Shown: piece after piece, positions 1 through 11,800 of the stretch | How the letters are laid out: every line of letters begins with the position of its first letter | How positions within the stretch are numbered: the stretch's first letter is position 1 | Source: Paraflavitalea pollutisoli | GTDB lineage: Bacteria; Bacteroidota; Bacteroidia; Chitinophagales; Chitinophagaceae | Reading direction: 5' to 3' | Assembly (NCBI RefSeq): GCF_029360705.1 | Contig: NZ_JARKMX010000008.1 | Span: 2,348,202-2,412,201 of the forward strand | DNA length: 64,000 nt | Notes under the pieces: model-generated | Databases searched by the model: none | Told to the model about the DNA's origin: nothing | What the model saw: the letters and a program-made list of their open reading frames with translations, nothing else | Position numbers and translations under genes: made by a program

Positions 1-3000
1 ATTGTTGCGGCCATACACTTCAAAACCCGTCATAGTGATAGCATGGCTTTCTTGTTGGTCAGCCACCTCCTGCTGCACCAATTCCTGCACGGGGAAGTTC
101 TCAAACAGCATAATGTGGTTGAACAGTTCCCTGCCCTGCCCGGCAACTTCCCGCACGGCTCCCAAGGGTAGGTAGCGGTAGGGAAGGTTGTCCAGGGAAG
201 CCTGTTGAGCAGCCCGCAACAAATCGGTTACCGTTGCCTTATTCGAAAGGTCGATCCGTACAGGGATCGTATTGATGAACATACCGATCATCTCTTCCAC
301 CCCCTCCAGCTCTGCAGGCCTGCCGGATACCACAGCACCGAAGACTACATCGGAACTATTGGTATACCGGGCCAAAACGAGCGCCCAGGCAGTTTGAATA
401 AAAGTGCTTTCTGTAACACCCAGCGTCGCGCACAACCTTTGAAGTTGCTTGCGCAGTGGTTCATCCAGTGAAAACCCTACAAACTGCGGACGAAAAACGG
501 TTCCATCCGCCGATTGCTTACCCGGCAATAGGCTCATCGTATCCATGCCGGTCAGGTATTGTTTCCAATACGACATTGCCAGTTCGCTATCCTGCTTGCC
601 GAGCCATTTGATGTATTGTGCATAGGCGGGTGGTTTGGGAAGGTCCTCTACCCTACCCTGCAACAGCCCATGGTAGATCGCAAAGAACTCACGGATCAGT
701 ATACTCACACACCAGCCATCCATCAGGATATGGTGGTGACTCCACAAAAACTCATACTCCCCATCCGCTACCCGTACCACCTGCAAGCGCATCTGGGAAC
801 CCTCCTGCAGGTTGAACCCACGTGCCCGGTCTGCCGAACGCCAATCAGCCACATTAAAGCTGCTGTCTCCTGAACGGTCGGCATAATCAAAATCACCCAA
901 CACACCCTTTCGAACGATCTGCACAGGCTTATTCCCCAGGTCGTGCCGGAAGCTCGTCCGCAATACCGCATGACGCGCTACCAGACGCTGGTAGCTCTGC
1001 CCCAGCAAGTCGATATCCACCACCCCTGCTACCCGGTAACTCATCTGCTCGAAGTAGGCACCGCTCTGCGGCCACATCAACCATTGGTAATAGAGCCCCT
1101 CCTGCAACGGGCTCAACGTATATACATCTTCCAGGTCGCCTTTCGTATTCAACGCCAGGCATTGACCAATGCTTAATTCTTTATAGCCAAGATCAGAAGG
1201 CGTCAGGTATTCGCCAGCAGTATCAGACAACAGGTCGATCAACCCTTCCAGCTCCTGCCGGTAGGCTGTCATTAGTCGCTCCATCGTGGCAGCATCGTAT
1301 TGACCGGTACTGTAGCTGATCGAGATACCCAGTTGACCACCCACCGTGATGCCCGTGATATCCAGCAAACAGTCACGCTGCCAGCCACCACCGATGTTGC
1401 GACCATGGGCCTCCCCCGAAGGAACCAGCACCTGGTCACCAGATCCGCCCCTGCCGAAGTCGCCGAGATAATTAAAATTGATAGCGGGACTAAGGCCATA
1501 GTCACGGCCACGCAGGTATCGAAGGATCCCATAACCGATGCCACGGCCGGGCACAGCCTGCAGGTCTTCCTTCACCCCGATCAGTTGCAACAACCGGTCG
1601 GCAGAACGCCCCATATCCAATAACACCGGGTACATGCTCGTAAACCAGCCCACTGTACGGCTGGTATCAAGGCCACCGCCGATGTCTTCCCGCCCATGAC
1701 CTTCCAGGTTCACCAGTACACGGTTCAACCCCCACACACGCTTCAGCGCCAGACCAAGGCCAGTCAGCAAAACTTCATTGGGACCCGTACGGTAACTTTT
1801 ATAACAACGCAGCAGGAAACGCTCCGTCTGTTCAGCCGTCAACGCAAAAGAACAGTTGGCAATCGACTCCTGCAGGTTACTGCCTCCTTCCCGGTCCACC
1901 GGAAGCGAGGCAAAGTCATGCTGCGACAACGATGACCAGTATTGATCTTCCTGCAGCAAAGCTTCGCTTTGCGCATACGATCCCTGCTGCAGCTGCCAGT
2001 CACGGAAAGCATCCGTCTTCAGTGGCAGCGTCAATGCTTCGCCTGCCTGGTGCTGCACATACAACTGCTCCAGGTCTTCCAGCAGGATACGCCACGATAC
2101 CCCATCGGTCACCAGGTGATGGATCACCAACAGCAAACGGTCCTCCGCTTCCCCACGGAACAAACAGGCTTTTAACAGCGGACCCGTTTGCAGGTCCATA
2201 CCGGATTGTATCTCCTCACAATGCGACACAAAACTATCCCCCGTCGCTCCTGTTACCACCGTAAAACCGTATCCCTGCGCCAATCCCAGGTTCTCCTGCA
2301 CCCACCCTTGCGGCGTAGCGCGGAAGACCATCCGAAGTGCATCATGGTGTTTTACCAGTTCCATCAACGCTGCACGCAGGCCAGCCTCCGATAAAGGGCC
2401 ACGGCTGCGCAGCAGCATCGATTGATTATAATGAGCAAATGCTTTACTCCCGTTGTTGAAAAACCAATGTTGTACAGGGCCCAGCGGCACCGCTCCCTGC
2501 ACCACCTCCTGGCCAATGCTGCGGCCAGACAGGCTCATACGCCCGGCCAGTTCTTCCAGTACAGGGTACTGCAACACGTCCTGGATCGTTAAACTATACC
2601 CCCGTTGCTTCAGCCGCGACACCACCTGGATGCTCTTGATGGAATCTCCACCCAGCACGAAAAAATCATCACCGATACCAATGGGTTGCTTCTTCAACAC
2701 CGCCTCGCACACTGCCACCAGCTGTTCTTCCGCATCGGTACGGGCCGCTACATACCCAGCACCACCACGTAAGCCATGCACAGCAGGATCGGGCAATTTC
2801 CGTTTATCGATCTTGCCATTCGTGGTCAGGGGCCAAGCATCCACCTGAACGAATTGGGCAGGCACCATATAAGCCGGCAATTGCCTCGATAACCAGCTGC
2901 GCAAAGCAGGCGCCTGCAAATCGGCATTACCGATCAGATAGGCCACCAGTTCCTTACCGCCGTCGGGAAGCTCCCGCACCACGACCAACGCCCCATCAAT

Positions 3001-5844
3001 ACTTTCATATTGCTGCAAGGCAAATTCTATTTCACCCACTTCTATCCGATAACCCCTGATCTTGACCTGCTCATCTTTGCGCCCGATGAAGACAAGGTTA
3101 CCGTCCGGCAACCACTTCGCAAGGTCACCGGTGCGGTATATCCGCTCACCCGTTACAAAAGGGTTGGGTACAAATTTCTCCATCGTCAGGTCGGGCCGGT
3201 TCAGGTAACCGCGGGCCAGCCCCATACCACCGATGCAGAGTTCACCCACAACGCCCACCGGCACCAGGTTGCCCTGGTTGTCCAGTATATAGATCCTGTC
3301 ATTGGCAATAGGCCTGCCAATGGGAATATTTTTATGCGTAAGGAGGCTTCCCTGATCGATGCGGTACAAACTGGCACAGATGGTTGTTTCCGTAGGACCA
3401 TAAGCATTGAATAAAGTGCCGGTCTTGATAAAGGCAGCTACATCTTCAGGATTGGAAGGCTCCCCACCAACGATTAATTTCTTCAGGGAGGTAAGTTGAT
3501 CGATCTGCAATTGGTGCAACAGGGCGGTGGGCAGGCCGGCTATTTCAATTTGCCGGTCGATCAGAAAAGCTTCGAGCAATGCAGGGTTCTTCCGGTCTTC
3601 GTCTTTAATAATGTGCATCTCCGCACCCGCCACAGGTGCCGAGAAGATCTCGAAAACCGAAACATCGAACGACAGGGAATAGAACTGCAGGAATTTCTCC
3701 CGCTGCCTGATCTCATAAACAGCATTCATCGCCTGCATGGAGTTGGCGAGTGAGGCGTGTGTGATCATCGCGCCTTTGGGCTCACCCGTCGATCCCGAAG
3801 TATAGATCACATAGGCCAACTGTGCACCATCGATGGCGGGTTGAGCCGGAATAACATCCGGTACAACCCCGGTAAGTTCAATATCGAGCGCCAGCAAAGC
3901 GCCGTCGTAATAATCCAGGTCAAAAATAAGATCGGTGCGCGTGAGCAACACCTTGAGGCGGGTATCCCGGAATATGAATTCCTTTCTGTTTCTCGGATGT
4001 TCCGGATCGATCGGCACGTACACACCCCCTGCCTTCAAAATGGCATAAGCAGCCACCATCATTTTTTCCGATCGTTCGATCATCACACCTACCAGATCTT
4101 CCTTACCCACCTGATACTGCTGCTGCAGGCATGCTGCGAGCAGATCGGATTGCTCATCGAGTTGCCGGTAAGTAAGCGTAACGCCTTCATACACGACCGC
4201 CAGGGCATCCGGAATGGAAGCAACCTGTTTCCTGAACAACCCGATCACATCCTGTGCGCCACCGAAGTTCACTTGCGTATCATTGAACACATGGAGCACC
4301 TGCCTTTTTTCTTCAACACTCAGGTAATCGAGCTGCTGCAAGGGCATAGCGGGTGCCTGCACGATCGCTGCCAGCAATTGCTGCAGGTGTTGGCAGAGCC
4401 GCTCAATATTACCATAGGAATATACATCGGGATTGAAAATAACCCGTAACTCGAGCGCTGTTACCGACTCGACAAAGTTGAGTACCATATCGAAGGCGCC
4501 GATGTATTTGGCAGCTCCTTCAAATTTTTTTATACTCAGTCCTTCCAATTGCTGCAGGGACTGCGGATCGGCATTTTGCAGCAATACCTGTATATCGAAC
4601 AAGGGGTTGCGGCTGATGTCGCGCTGACCGCTCAATTGCTCTACCAATTCATCGAAGGGATAAGCCTGGTGTTCATAAGCACCGGTCACCGTTTGCTTTA
4701 CCCCTTGCAACAAGGCATCAAACCCCTCTTCCGCTGAAAAACTGGTACGCAATGCCAGTGTGTTTGCATAAAAACCAATCTGGCTTTCGAGATCGGTATG
4801 TTGCCGGCCTGCGACCGGGCTGCCGATCACAATATCCGATTGCCCTGTATAGCGACAACAAAGGGTGTAACAGGCGGCCAGCAGTCCCATATACAAAGTA
4901 GCCTGTTGCTGACGGCAGAGCGCCTTCAGTGCACCGACCACTTTTTCATCCAGCACCATACCATAGTATTCACCATTGAAAGTCTTCACCGCAGGCCGTA
5001 CCAGGTCGGAGGGCAATGGCAATACCGGCAGATCGCCTTTAAATTGCTGCAACCAGTACGTACGCAGACTGTCGTTACCGGCTACCTGTTTTTGCTGCCA
5101 GTCTACATAATCTTTATACTGTAGTTCCGGCGGCGCCAGGGGATCCGGCAGGCGTTGTTGTAAAGCATTATACACCGTAATGATCTCGCGTATCAGGAGG
5201 TTGATGGACCAGCCGTCGCAGATGATGTGGTGCAACACGTACGCAAACACCCATTGGTTATCAGTCAATTGGTACAGGTACAAACAAAGTAATGGTTGAT
5301 CGAGCGCAAAGGGTCGGGCAAGCTGGCTTTCCAGCCCTTCGACCAGCGCTGTCTCCGGCGATGCTACTGTTCTCAGATCACGACACAGGATGCCGGGCCA
5401 TGCACTATCCGCCGGAAGTATATATTGCCGTACGATTCCCTCCTCATTTTCCCGGAACACAGTGCGCAGACTCTCATGACGCTCCACAACACTCCGGCAA
5501 GCCGATTCCAGCAAATGAGGATGCAGGTCGCCTTCCAACTGGTACACACCCGACATATTGTAGGCGATACTCGCCTGCTCCGACTGGCTCAGTACCCACA
5601 GGCGCTGCTGCGCGGAAGACAGCGGATAATCCGCCTGCTCCGGCGCACGCGGAATGCGCTGCAGGCTTTGGCTATTTTTCTGGTGGGATTGAATAAAACC
5701 GATCAGTGCTTCTTTGTGCAGGCGGATGGCAGCCAGTAACTCGCTGTTCATCGCACCTTTCGGCGCCTGTACATCGAGACGGCCATCTATTACCCTGACA
5801 CGAACCTTTAACGTTTTCAGGGTTTCATACAGCTCAGCGATCAT
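1..5844 (-). CDS. Non-ribosomal peptide synthetase, C-A-PCP-E-C..., truncated by window edge
   Basis: This is the most downstream visible protein of a lipopeptide assembly line; its carboxyl end lies beyond position 1, and 1,948 codons are open. Visible order: TubC-type docking domain (residues 1-50), condensation domain (about 72-500, HHIICDG near 205), adenylation domain (about 525-1015, YVIYTSGSTG), carrier domain (LGGDSI, Ser near 1063), epimerization domain (about 1110-1540, HHLVTDG near 1243) and most of a second condensation domain (HHILMDG near 1703). The specificity pocket, read by eye, is D-V-F-G-I-G-A-I-C-K, which I cannot assign to a substrate. The E domain implies a D-residue, and the next C domain begins SPLQEG, as expected for one accepting a D-donor. 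The ATG overlaps the upstream stop as ATGA, implying translational coupling. The domain calls are firm; the substrate is not. Confidence 0.95.
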   Translation of the reverse strand, partial: MIAELYETLKTLKVRVRVIDGRLDVQAPKGAMNSELLAAIRLHKEALIGFIQSHQKNSQSLQRIPRAPEQADYPLSSAQQRLWVLSQSEQASIAYNMSGVYQLEGDLHPHLLESACRSVVERHESLRTVFRENEEGIVRQYILPADSAWPGILCRDLRTVASPETALVEGLESQLARPFALDQPLLCLYLYQLTDNQWVFAYVLHHIICDGWSINLLIREIITVYNALQQRLPDPLAPPELQYKDYVDWQQKQVAGNDSLRTYWLQQFKGDLPVLPLPSDLVRPAVKTFNGEYYGMVLDEKVVGALKALCRQQQATLYMGLLAACYTLCCRYTGQSDIVIGSPVAGRQHTDLESQIGFYANTLALRTSFSAEEGFDALLQGVKQTVTGAYEHQAYPFDELVEQLSGQRDISRNPLFDIQVLLQNADPQSLQQLEGLSIKKFEGAAKYIGAFDMVLNFVESVTALELRVIFNPDVYSYGNIERLCQHLQQLLAAIVQAPAMPLQQLDYLSVEEKRQVLHVFNDTQVNFGGAQDVIGLFRKQVASIPDALAVVYEGVTLTYRQLDEQSDLLAACLQQQYQVGKEDLVGVMIERSEKMMVAAYAILKAGGVYVPIDPEHPRNRKEFIFRDTRLKVLLTRTDLIFDLDYYDGALLALDIELTGVVPDVIPAQPAIDGAQLAYVIYTSGSTGEPKGAMITHASLANSMQAMNAVYEIRQREKFLQFYSLSFDVSVFEIFSAPVAGAEMHIIKDEDRKNPALLEAFLIDRQIEIAGLPTALLHQLQIDQLTSLKKLIVGGEPSNPEDVAAFIKTGTLFNAYGPTETTICASLYRIDQGSLLTHKNIPIGRPIANDRIYILDNQGNLVPVGVVGELCIGGMGLARGYLNRPDLTMEKFVPNPFVTGERIYRTGDLAKWLPDGNLVFIGRKDEQVKIRGYRIEVGEIEFALQQYESIDGALVVVRELPDGGKELVAYLIGNADLQAPALRSWLSRQLPAYMVPAQFVQVDAWPLTTNGKIDKRKLPDPAVHGLRGGAGYVAARTDAEEQLVAVCEAVLKKQPIGIGDDFFVLGGDSIKSIQVVSRLKQRGYSLTIQDVLQYPVLEELAGRMSLSGRSIGQEVVQGAVPLGPVQHWFFNNGSKAFAHYNQSMLLRSRGPLSEAGLRAALMELVKHHDALRMVFRATPQGWVQENLGLAQGYGFTVVTGATGDSFVSHCEEIQSGMDLQTGPLLKACLFRGEAEDRLLLVIHHLVTDGVSWRILLEDLEQLYVQHQAGEALTLPLKTDAFRDWQLQQGSYAQSEALLQEDQYWSSLSQHDFASLPVDREGGSNLQESIANCSFALTAEQTERFLLRCYKSYRTGPNEVLLTGLGLALKRVWGLNRVLVNLEGHGREDIGGGLDTSRTVGWFTSMYPVLLDMGRSADRLLQLIGVKEDLQAVPGRGIGYGILRYLRGRDYGLSPAINFNYLGDFGRGGSGDQVLVPSGEAHGRNIGGGWQRDCLLDITGITVGGQLGISISYSTGQYDAATMERLMTAYRQELEGLIDLLSDTAGEYLTPSDLGYKELSIGQCLALNTKGDLEDVYTLSPLQEGLYYQWLMWPQSGAYFEQMSYRVAGVVDIDLLGQSYQRLVARHAVLRTSFRHDLGNKPVQIVRKGVLGDFDYADRSGDSSFNVADWRSADRARGFNLQEGSQMRLQVVRVADGEYEFLWSHHHILMDGWCVSILIREFFAIYHGLLQGRVEDLPKPPAYAQYIKWLGKQDSELAMSYWKQYLTGMDTMSLLPGKQSADGTVFRPQFVGFSLDEPLRKQLQRLCATLGVTESTFIQTAWALVLARYTNSSDVVFGAVVSGRPAELEGVEEMIGMFINTIPVRIDLSNKATVTDLLRAAQQASLDNLPYRYLPLGAVREVAGQGRELFNHIMLFENFPVQELVQQEVADQQESHAITMTGFEVYGRNN

Positions 5845-8800
5845 ATCGAAAATGTTTCAGTATTAGCAATAGCGTCGGCATCAAACAATTCACCGTTGGC
5901 CCACCTGATCTTTTCCACTTCGCCTGCAATCGCTTCGATGGTGGGCGCCACGAATACGTTGCGCATGTTGACGGTAACGTCCAGCTCACGCTGCAAGCGA
6001 TTGACAAAAGCACCTACAGACAGGGAATTGGCGCCCAGCTCGAACAGGTCATCGCGGATACCGATCCTGTTCACATTGAGAATAGAGGCCCAGATCTTTT
6101 CGATTTGCACCTGCAGTTGGGTTACAGGCCCGAGATAGGTTGATAGCAATAGGCTTTCGTTTTCTGTTGGCCGGGGCAATGCTTTCCGGTCGATCTTCCC
6201 ATTGCTGTTGAGCGGAAACGCTTCCACCAGCAGGAAGTGGGCCGGCACCATATAAGCAGGCAGGCTGTTCTTCAGGTAGTCTTTAATGGCCGGAATATCC
6301 GGTTCATCGCTGCGCAGCAGGTAGCCACACAACTGGTTCATGTTATTGCCGTCCTGGTATACGTGAACAATGGCCCCTTTCAGCTGCTCATGCTTTTGCA
6401 ATACACTTTCTATTTCGCCCAACTCTACGCGGAATCCCCGTATCTTAACCTGGTTGTCTTTCCTGCCCAGGAATTGCATGTTACCATCCGGCAGAAAGCG
6501 CCCGAGGTCACCCGTTTTGTACATGACGCCACCGAGGCGATCGTTGAAAGGATCGGGCTTGAAAGCCGCGGCCGATTTCTCCGGATCATTGGCATAGCCC
6601 CGCGCCACACCTACTCCACCGATGTACAACTCACCCACCACGCCTTTCGGCACCGGTTGTCCATGATCATTCAAAATATAAAAGCTATTGTTCCAGATAG
6701 GACGACCATAAGGGATACTTGCCCAGGAGGGCAATACCGTTTCGATGGGATAGTAATTGGACCACACCGTTCCTTCTGTGGCGCCGCCAAGACTAATGAC
6801 CGAAGCGGCCGGAAAGTAAGCGCGGATCTGATCGGGCAGCTTTACGGGTATCCAGTCACCGCTAAGAAAGACGAGGCGAAGATCGTTTTGCCGGAAGGGG
6901 TCGTTGGCTGCCGCCAGCTCACCGACCAGGTAATGCATGGTAGAAGGAACCGAATCCCAGAAAGTGATCCGTTCTTCGAGCAGCAATTGTTTCAGCCTGC
7001 CGATCTGTTGTACCTCTTCCTGGCGGGCAATCACTACGGTACCACCGGCAGACAAAATGCCGAATATGTCGTACACCGACAGATCGAAGCACATAGACGT
7101 GATGAAGAGCATCCGGTCTTCCGGCCCCACCTGAAAGGTTTTATTGACCCAATCGACGAGGTTCACCGCAGCATGGTGTTCGATCATCACGCCTTTGGGT
7201 CGGCCTGTCGATCCCGATGTATAGATGGTATAAGCGAGCTCACGGCTGCTGTGCAGTATGCCGGGATTGCCCGGATGGAAGTCTGCGAGTGCTTCCTGAC
7301 TCATTAAAAGCATATCAATCCCGTCAAATGCCGCGGTAGCAAATGTCGTGGCATCGCTGACCACCAGCTTCACGGCCGAATTGCGGGCAATGTATTCCTG
7401 GCGATCTGCCGGATAGTCCGGATCGATGGGTACATACGCCGCGCCTGCCTTCAGGATACCATACATCCCGATGATCATAGAGAAACTGCGGCTCGCATGG
7501 ATGCCGATATTATCGCCACCCTGTACCCCCTTTGCAAGCAGGCAGGCAGCGAGGCGGTTCGCCTCCTCGTTGACTGCCTGGTAGGTTAGTCCTACCCCAT
7601 CCTGCCGCAGCGCCACAGCGCCGGGCGTCAGCGCAACCTGCCGCTCAAACAGCTTATCCAGCGTCATCGCCTGTTCATAGGGTTGCTCTGTATCGTTGAA
7701 GGTGGTCAGCAAGCTGGTCCTTTCATCTGCTGTCAGCAGGTCGAGCGCCACCAAAGGAGTATGCACCTGCTGCGCAAAAGCGCCCAGTATCCGGATATAC
7801 AGTTCCAGCGCATAAGCCACTGCTTCGGTCTCAAAATAAGCGGGCGCATATTTGATCCGTGCCGTAAATCGGTCCAGTGTTTTACCAACCTCCACATCGA
7901 AAAGCGTATTGGTCATCTCGTGTGCCACCTCCAGGTCCGACACTTTTTCACCAGCCTCCAGTATATTGATCAGCGCATCTTCCCCCACGTCTTCGAAGCG
8001 GTGAAAATCCGTATAGTTCAGGATCGTATCGAAAACAGGATTGCCGACGGAAGTCTTATCGCCGATGAACCGGGCTATATCACTCAAATGCACTTCATGT
8101 GCCTTGACAGTAATGAGGTATTCGTTGACCTGTTTTACCAGCGACAACAGGTCTGTGCACTTACCTAGATCGATGCGTACCGGAATGGTGGTCAAAAAGC
8201 AACCGAGCATATTCTCACCATCCTCGATCTCCGGCCGCTCATGGGTCACTACCCCCGTCACCACGTCCTGTTCGGCGCAGATGATGTGCAGCAGACAAAT
8301 ATGGGCCGCCAGGCAGATCGCTTTGAAGGAAACCTGTTGTTGTTCGGATAGCGCTGTCAATTGTAGCAGCAACTCGCGGCTCACGGGTCGCTGCACTTTC
8401 AGCATCCCGGTGGCATCACTGATCCTGGTACCCTTATAATTGAAAGGAAGTTTATTCCGGGTATAACCCTGCAGCAGGTTTTTCCAATAGGATGCTGTTG
8501 CGCTGCCGGTCTGCCTGCCAAGGGTGATCGCACAATAATCCTTGTAGCTGTGTTTCAAAGGAGCAGGTTCCCCGCCGGTATAATTGGCAATTTCCGTTTT
8601 AAATACCGACACACTCCAGCCATCCAGCATCGCATGGTGAAAGCTGTAGGTAATGTAATGCCGGTCCCCTTCCAGCCGGAACAGGTTAATCCGCCACAGG
8701 AGTTCATTATCGAACCGCAGCCGCTTGTCGAGGTCCATGCGCACATAGTCCTGTACCCGGACTGTCTTTTCCCCGGTCGTCAACGCGCTCAGGTCTTCAT

Positions 8801-11800
8801 AGGTCAGGGGCAACTCCAATGCGGGCAGCACTACTTTTGCAGGGCGGCTGAAACTGCTCATAAAATACCGGGTCCTGAGAATAGCATGACGCTGTACCAG
8901 ACGGTGCAACCCCTCCAGGAACCGGTCGACATCATCGATCCGGATGATAAAAGAGAACTGATCATAATACACCGGTTCGGCCGGATTGAGCAGGGACGAA
9001 AAGATCATCCCCTGCTCGATCGGCACTACGGGATAAATATCTTCATAAACAGCGGGTAATATCTTTTTGGTAAGATCTTCCTCTTCGATGCCGGCAGCAA
9101 AAGCAGCTATGGCGGCATGGCCGGCCTGCAGGTACTCTTCTACGGTATTGGGTGCATTGGTAAGATCAGGGACAGCCAGCGACTCCGTCAGCGACTGCAC
9201 GGTGGGATGTTCATACAGCTCATGCACACTGATCTTCATCCCCAGTTGCTTACGGGCATGTACGACCAATGTAATAGCCTTGATGGAATCGCCGCCCAGG
9301 GCAAAAAAATCATCATCGATACCAATGGGCGCCCGGCCGAGCACCTCCTGCCACAAGGCAACCATGGCCCGCTCCTGGTCCGAACGTGGAGCTGTGTATG
9401 GATTGCGTGCCCCGTCAGCTATTTCGTCAGGCGCTGGCAATTGCTTTTTATCCACTTTACCATGCGAGGTCAACGGCAAACGCGCAAGCTGCACCCATTT
9501 TGCCGGGATCATCCAGGCTGGTAACAAGGACGTGAGCCATCCCCGCAGGTTGTCGGTCGTGACGGCATCATCGATCACTACGTAGGCTACCAACTCTTTT
9601 TCACCAGGCCTGGTTTCTTTAACAACCACCACAGCAGCCTCCACTGCTTCGTGGCGGCAAAGCACCTGCTCTATTTCTCCCGGTTCAATCCGATACCCCC
9701 TGATCTTTACCTGATCATCCAGGCGGCCGAGAAACCGGATATTGCCATCGGGAAGCCATTGGGCCAGATCGCCCGTCTTATACACACGGCCTTTGCCCGT
9801 ATAGGGATTTGTCAGGAAGCGCGCCTCCGTAAGCGCTGCGTTGTTCAGATAGCCGAGGGCGAGGCCCGCACCGCCAATGTATAGCTCGCCTGGTATGCCC
9901 ACCGGGCACAATCCTCCGTACGCATCCAATATATAGATCTGCGCAGCGGCCGCAGGCTTTCCGATCAGTATGCGTCCTGGACCTGCTACTTCCGTAACAA
10001 TGCAACCGACCGTTGCCTCCGTGGGACCATATTCGTTGTACACCCGCATCGCCGGATTGATCGCTTTCAAGGTATCGACCTGGTCCATCGTCAATTCTTC
10101 TCCCCCCACGATCGCACAGGATAACTGCGACGATCCGATCGGCAGCTGCTTCAACAGATTAATATGAGAAGGCGTCAGCTTGATGGTATCGATCGCAGTA
10201 TTACTGAATACCTGCTGTAAGGTATCTCCCAGGTGTTGCTGTTGATCATAAATGGTCAGCGTGCCACCCAGCATCAGCGTACAGTAAATGCTGGTAACGG
10301 TCAGATCGAAGGTCAGGGAAGTAAACAGCGGGAACCCATGGATCGGTTTATACTGAAAATAGTAACTGGCAGCCCATTGAATATAACTGGAAAGATTGCT
10401 GTTGGAGATACAACATCCTTTAGGATTACCGGTAGAGCCGGACGTATAGATCACATAGGCCAGGTCATCCGGCTGCGTAACGACGCCTGTTGCCGTCGAC
10501 GGTGTTGTGAGCGTGTCCAGTTGTGCGTCCATGGCAAACAGGTTGCCCGTATACCCAGCGAGCTGAAACAACTGATTCGTCTCTGTGAGGAGCAGTTGCA
10601 GACCGGTATCCTCCATCATGAACGCTTTACGGCTATCCGGATAGTCGGGATCTATGGGCACATAAGCAGCTCCAGCCTTTAGCACGGCCAGCAAGGCGAT
10701 CACGAGGTACTCCGAACGGCCCAGCATGATACCAACCACATTGTTGGGCCGAATGGCACAAGAGTCGATCAGGTAATGGGCCAGCTGTGTTGCCCGTTCA
10801 TCCAGTTGCCGGTAAGTAAGCGTATTACCGTTACCAACGAGGGCAGTAGCGTCCGGTGATATTCGCACACGCTCCTCTATACAAGCAACGGGTGCTTTCC
10901 AGGCGGCAGCAGCGGCAGTATCCCGGCCAAATGCTACCAGCTTGTCTTTTTCCTCCCCACTCAGGAGATCAAGTAAGGCTATCGGCTGCGCGGGATCGGC
11001 GACGATGGCGCTCAACAGGTGATTGACCTGTTGTACTATACGCAAGGCGGTAGCCCGTTCAAAAAGATCACTGTTGTATTCAACAGACAGGAGCAGCTCC
11101 TTGCCCGATTGCATGAACATGAACGTGAGATCGAATTTACTGACACGATGGGCACCCATTTCATAGGGCCCTACGTGCAGATGGCCGATCTGCCTGCCAG
11201 GATCGACACCGCCCTCGTGCAGGTCTATGAACACATCGAACAGGGCATTCCTGCCTGACTCCCGTTGCAATCCCAGTTCCGATACCAGCAAATCGAAGGG
11301 GTGATACCGATGTTCGTAGGCTTCCAGGGTAACCTGCCGCACGCGTTGCAGCAACGACACGAATCCCTCCATCGGCTCGAATCGGGTGCGCAGGGCCAGC
11401 GCATTCAGGTAAAGGCCAACCTGGTCTTCAAGGTCTGCATGCTCGCGGCCGGCCGCAGGACTACCGGTAATGATATCGTGCTGACCCGTGTGGCGAAACA
11501 ACAGCACGTTGACCAGTGCCAGTAAGCCCATGAACAAGGTACATCCTTCTGCCTGCAGCAATGCCTGTAGCGATGCTACGTGTTCTTTATCGAGCAGCGC
11601 CTGCACCATGCCTCCTGCATAAGACCGTACAGCAGGCCGCTGTTTATCGAGGGGCAGGGAGAGTACGGGCAATTCACCGCCCAATTGACGCGCCCAGTAG
11701 GCAGCGTGTTGCCGGTCACCGCCGGCACGCAACAGTTCGTGCTGCCAAACGGCATAGTCTTTATACTGAAGACGCGCTGTCGGCAAGGAAGGCTGTCGCC

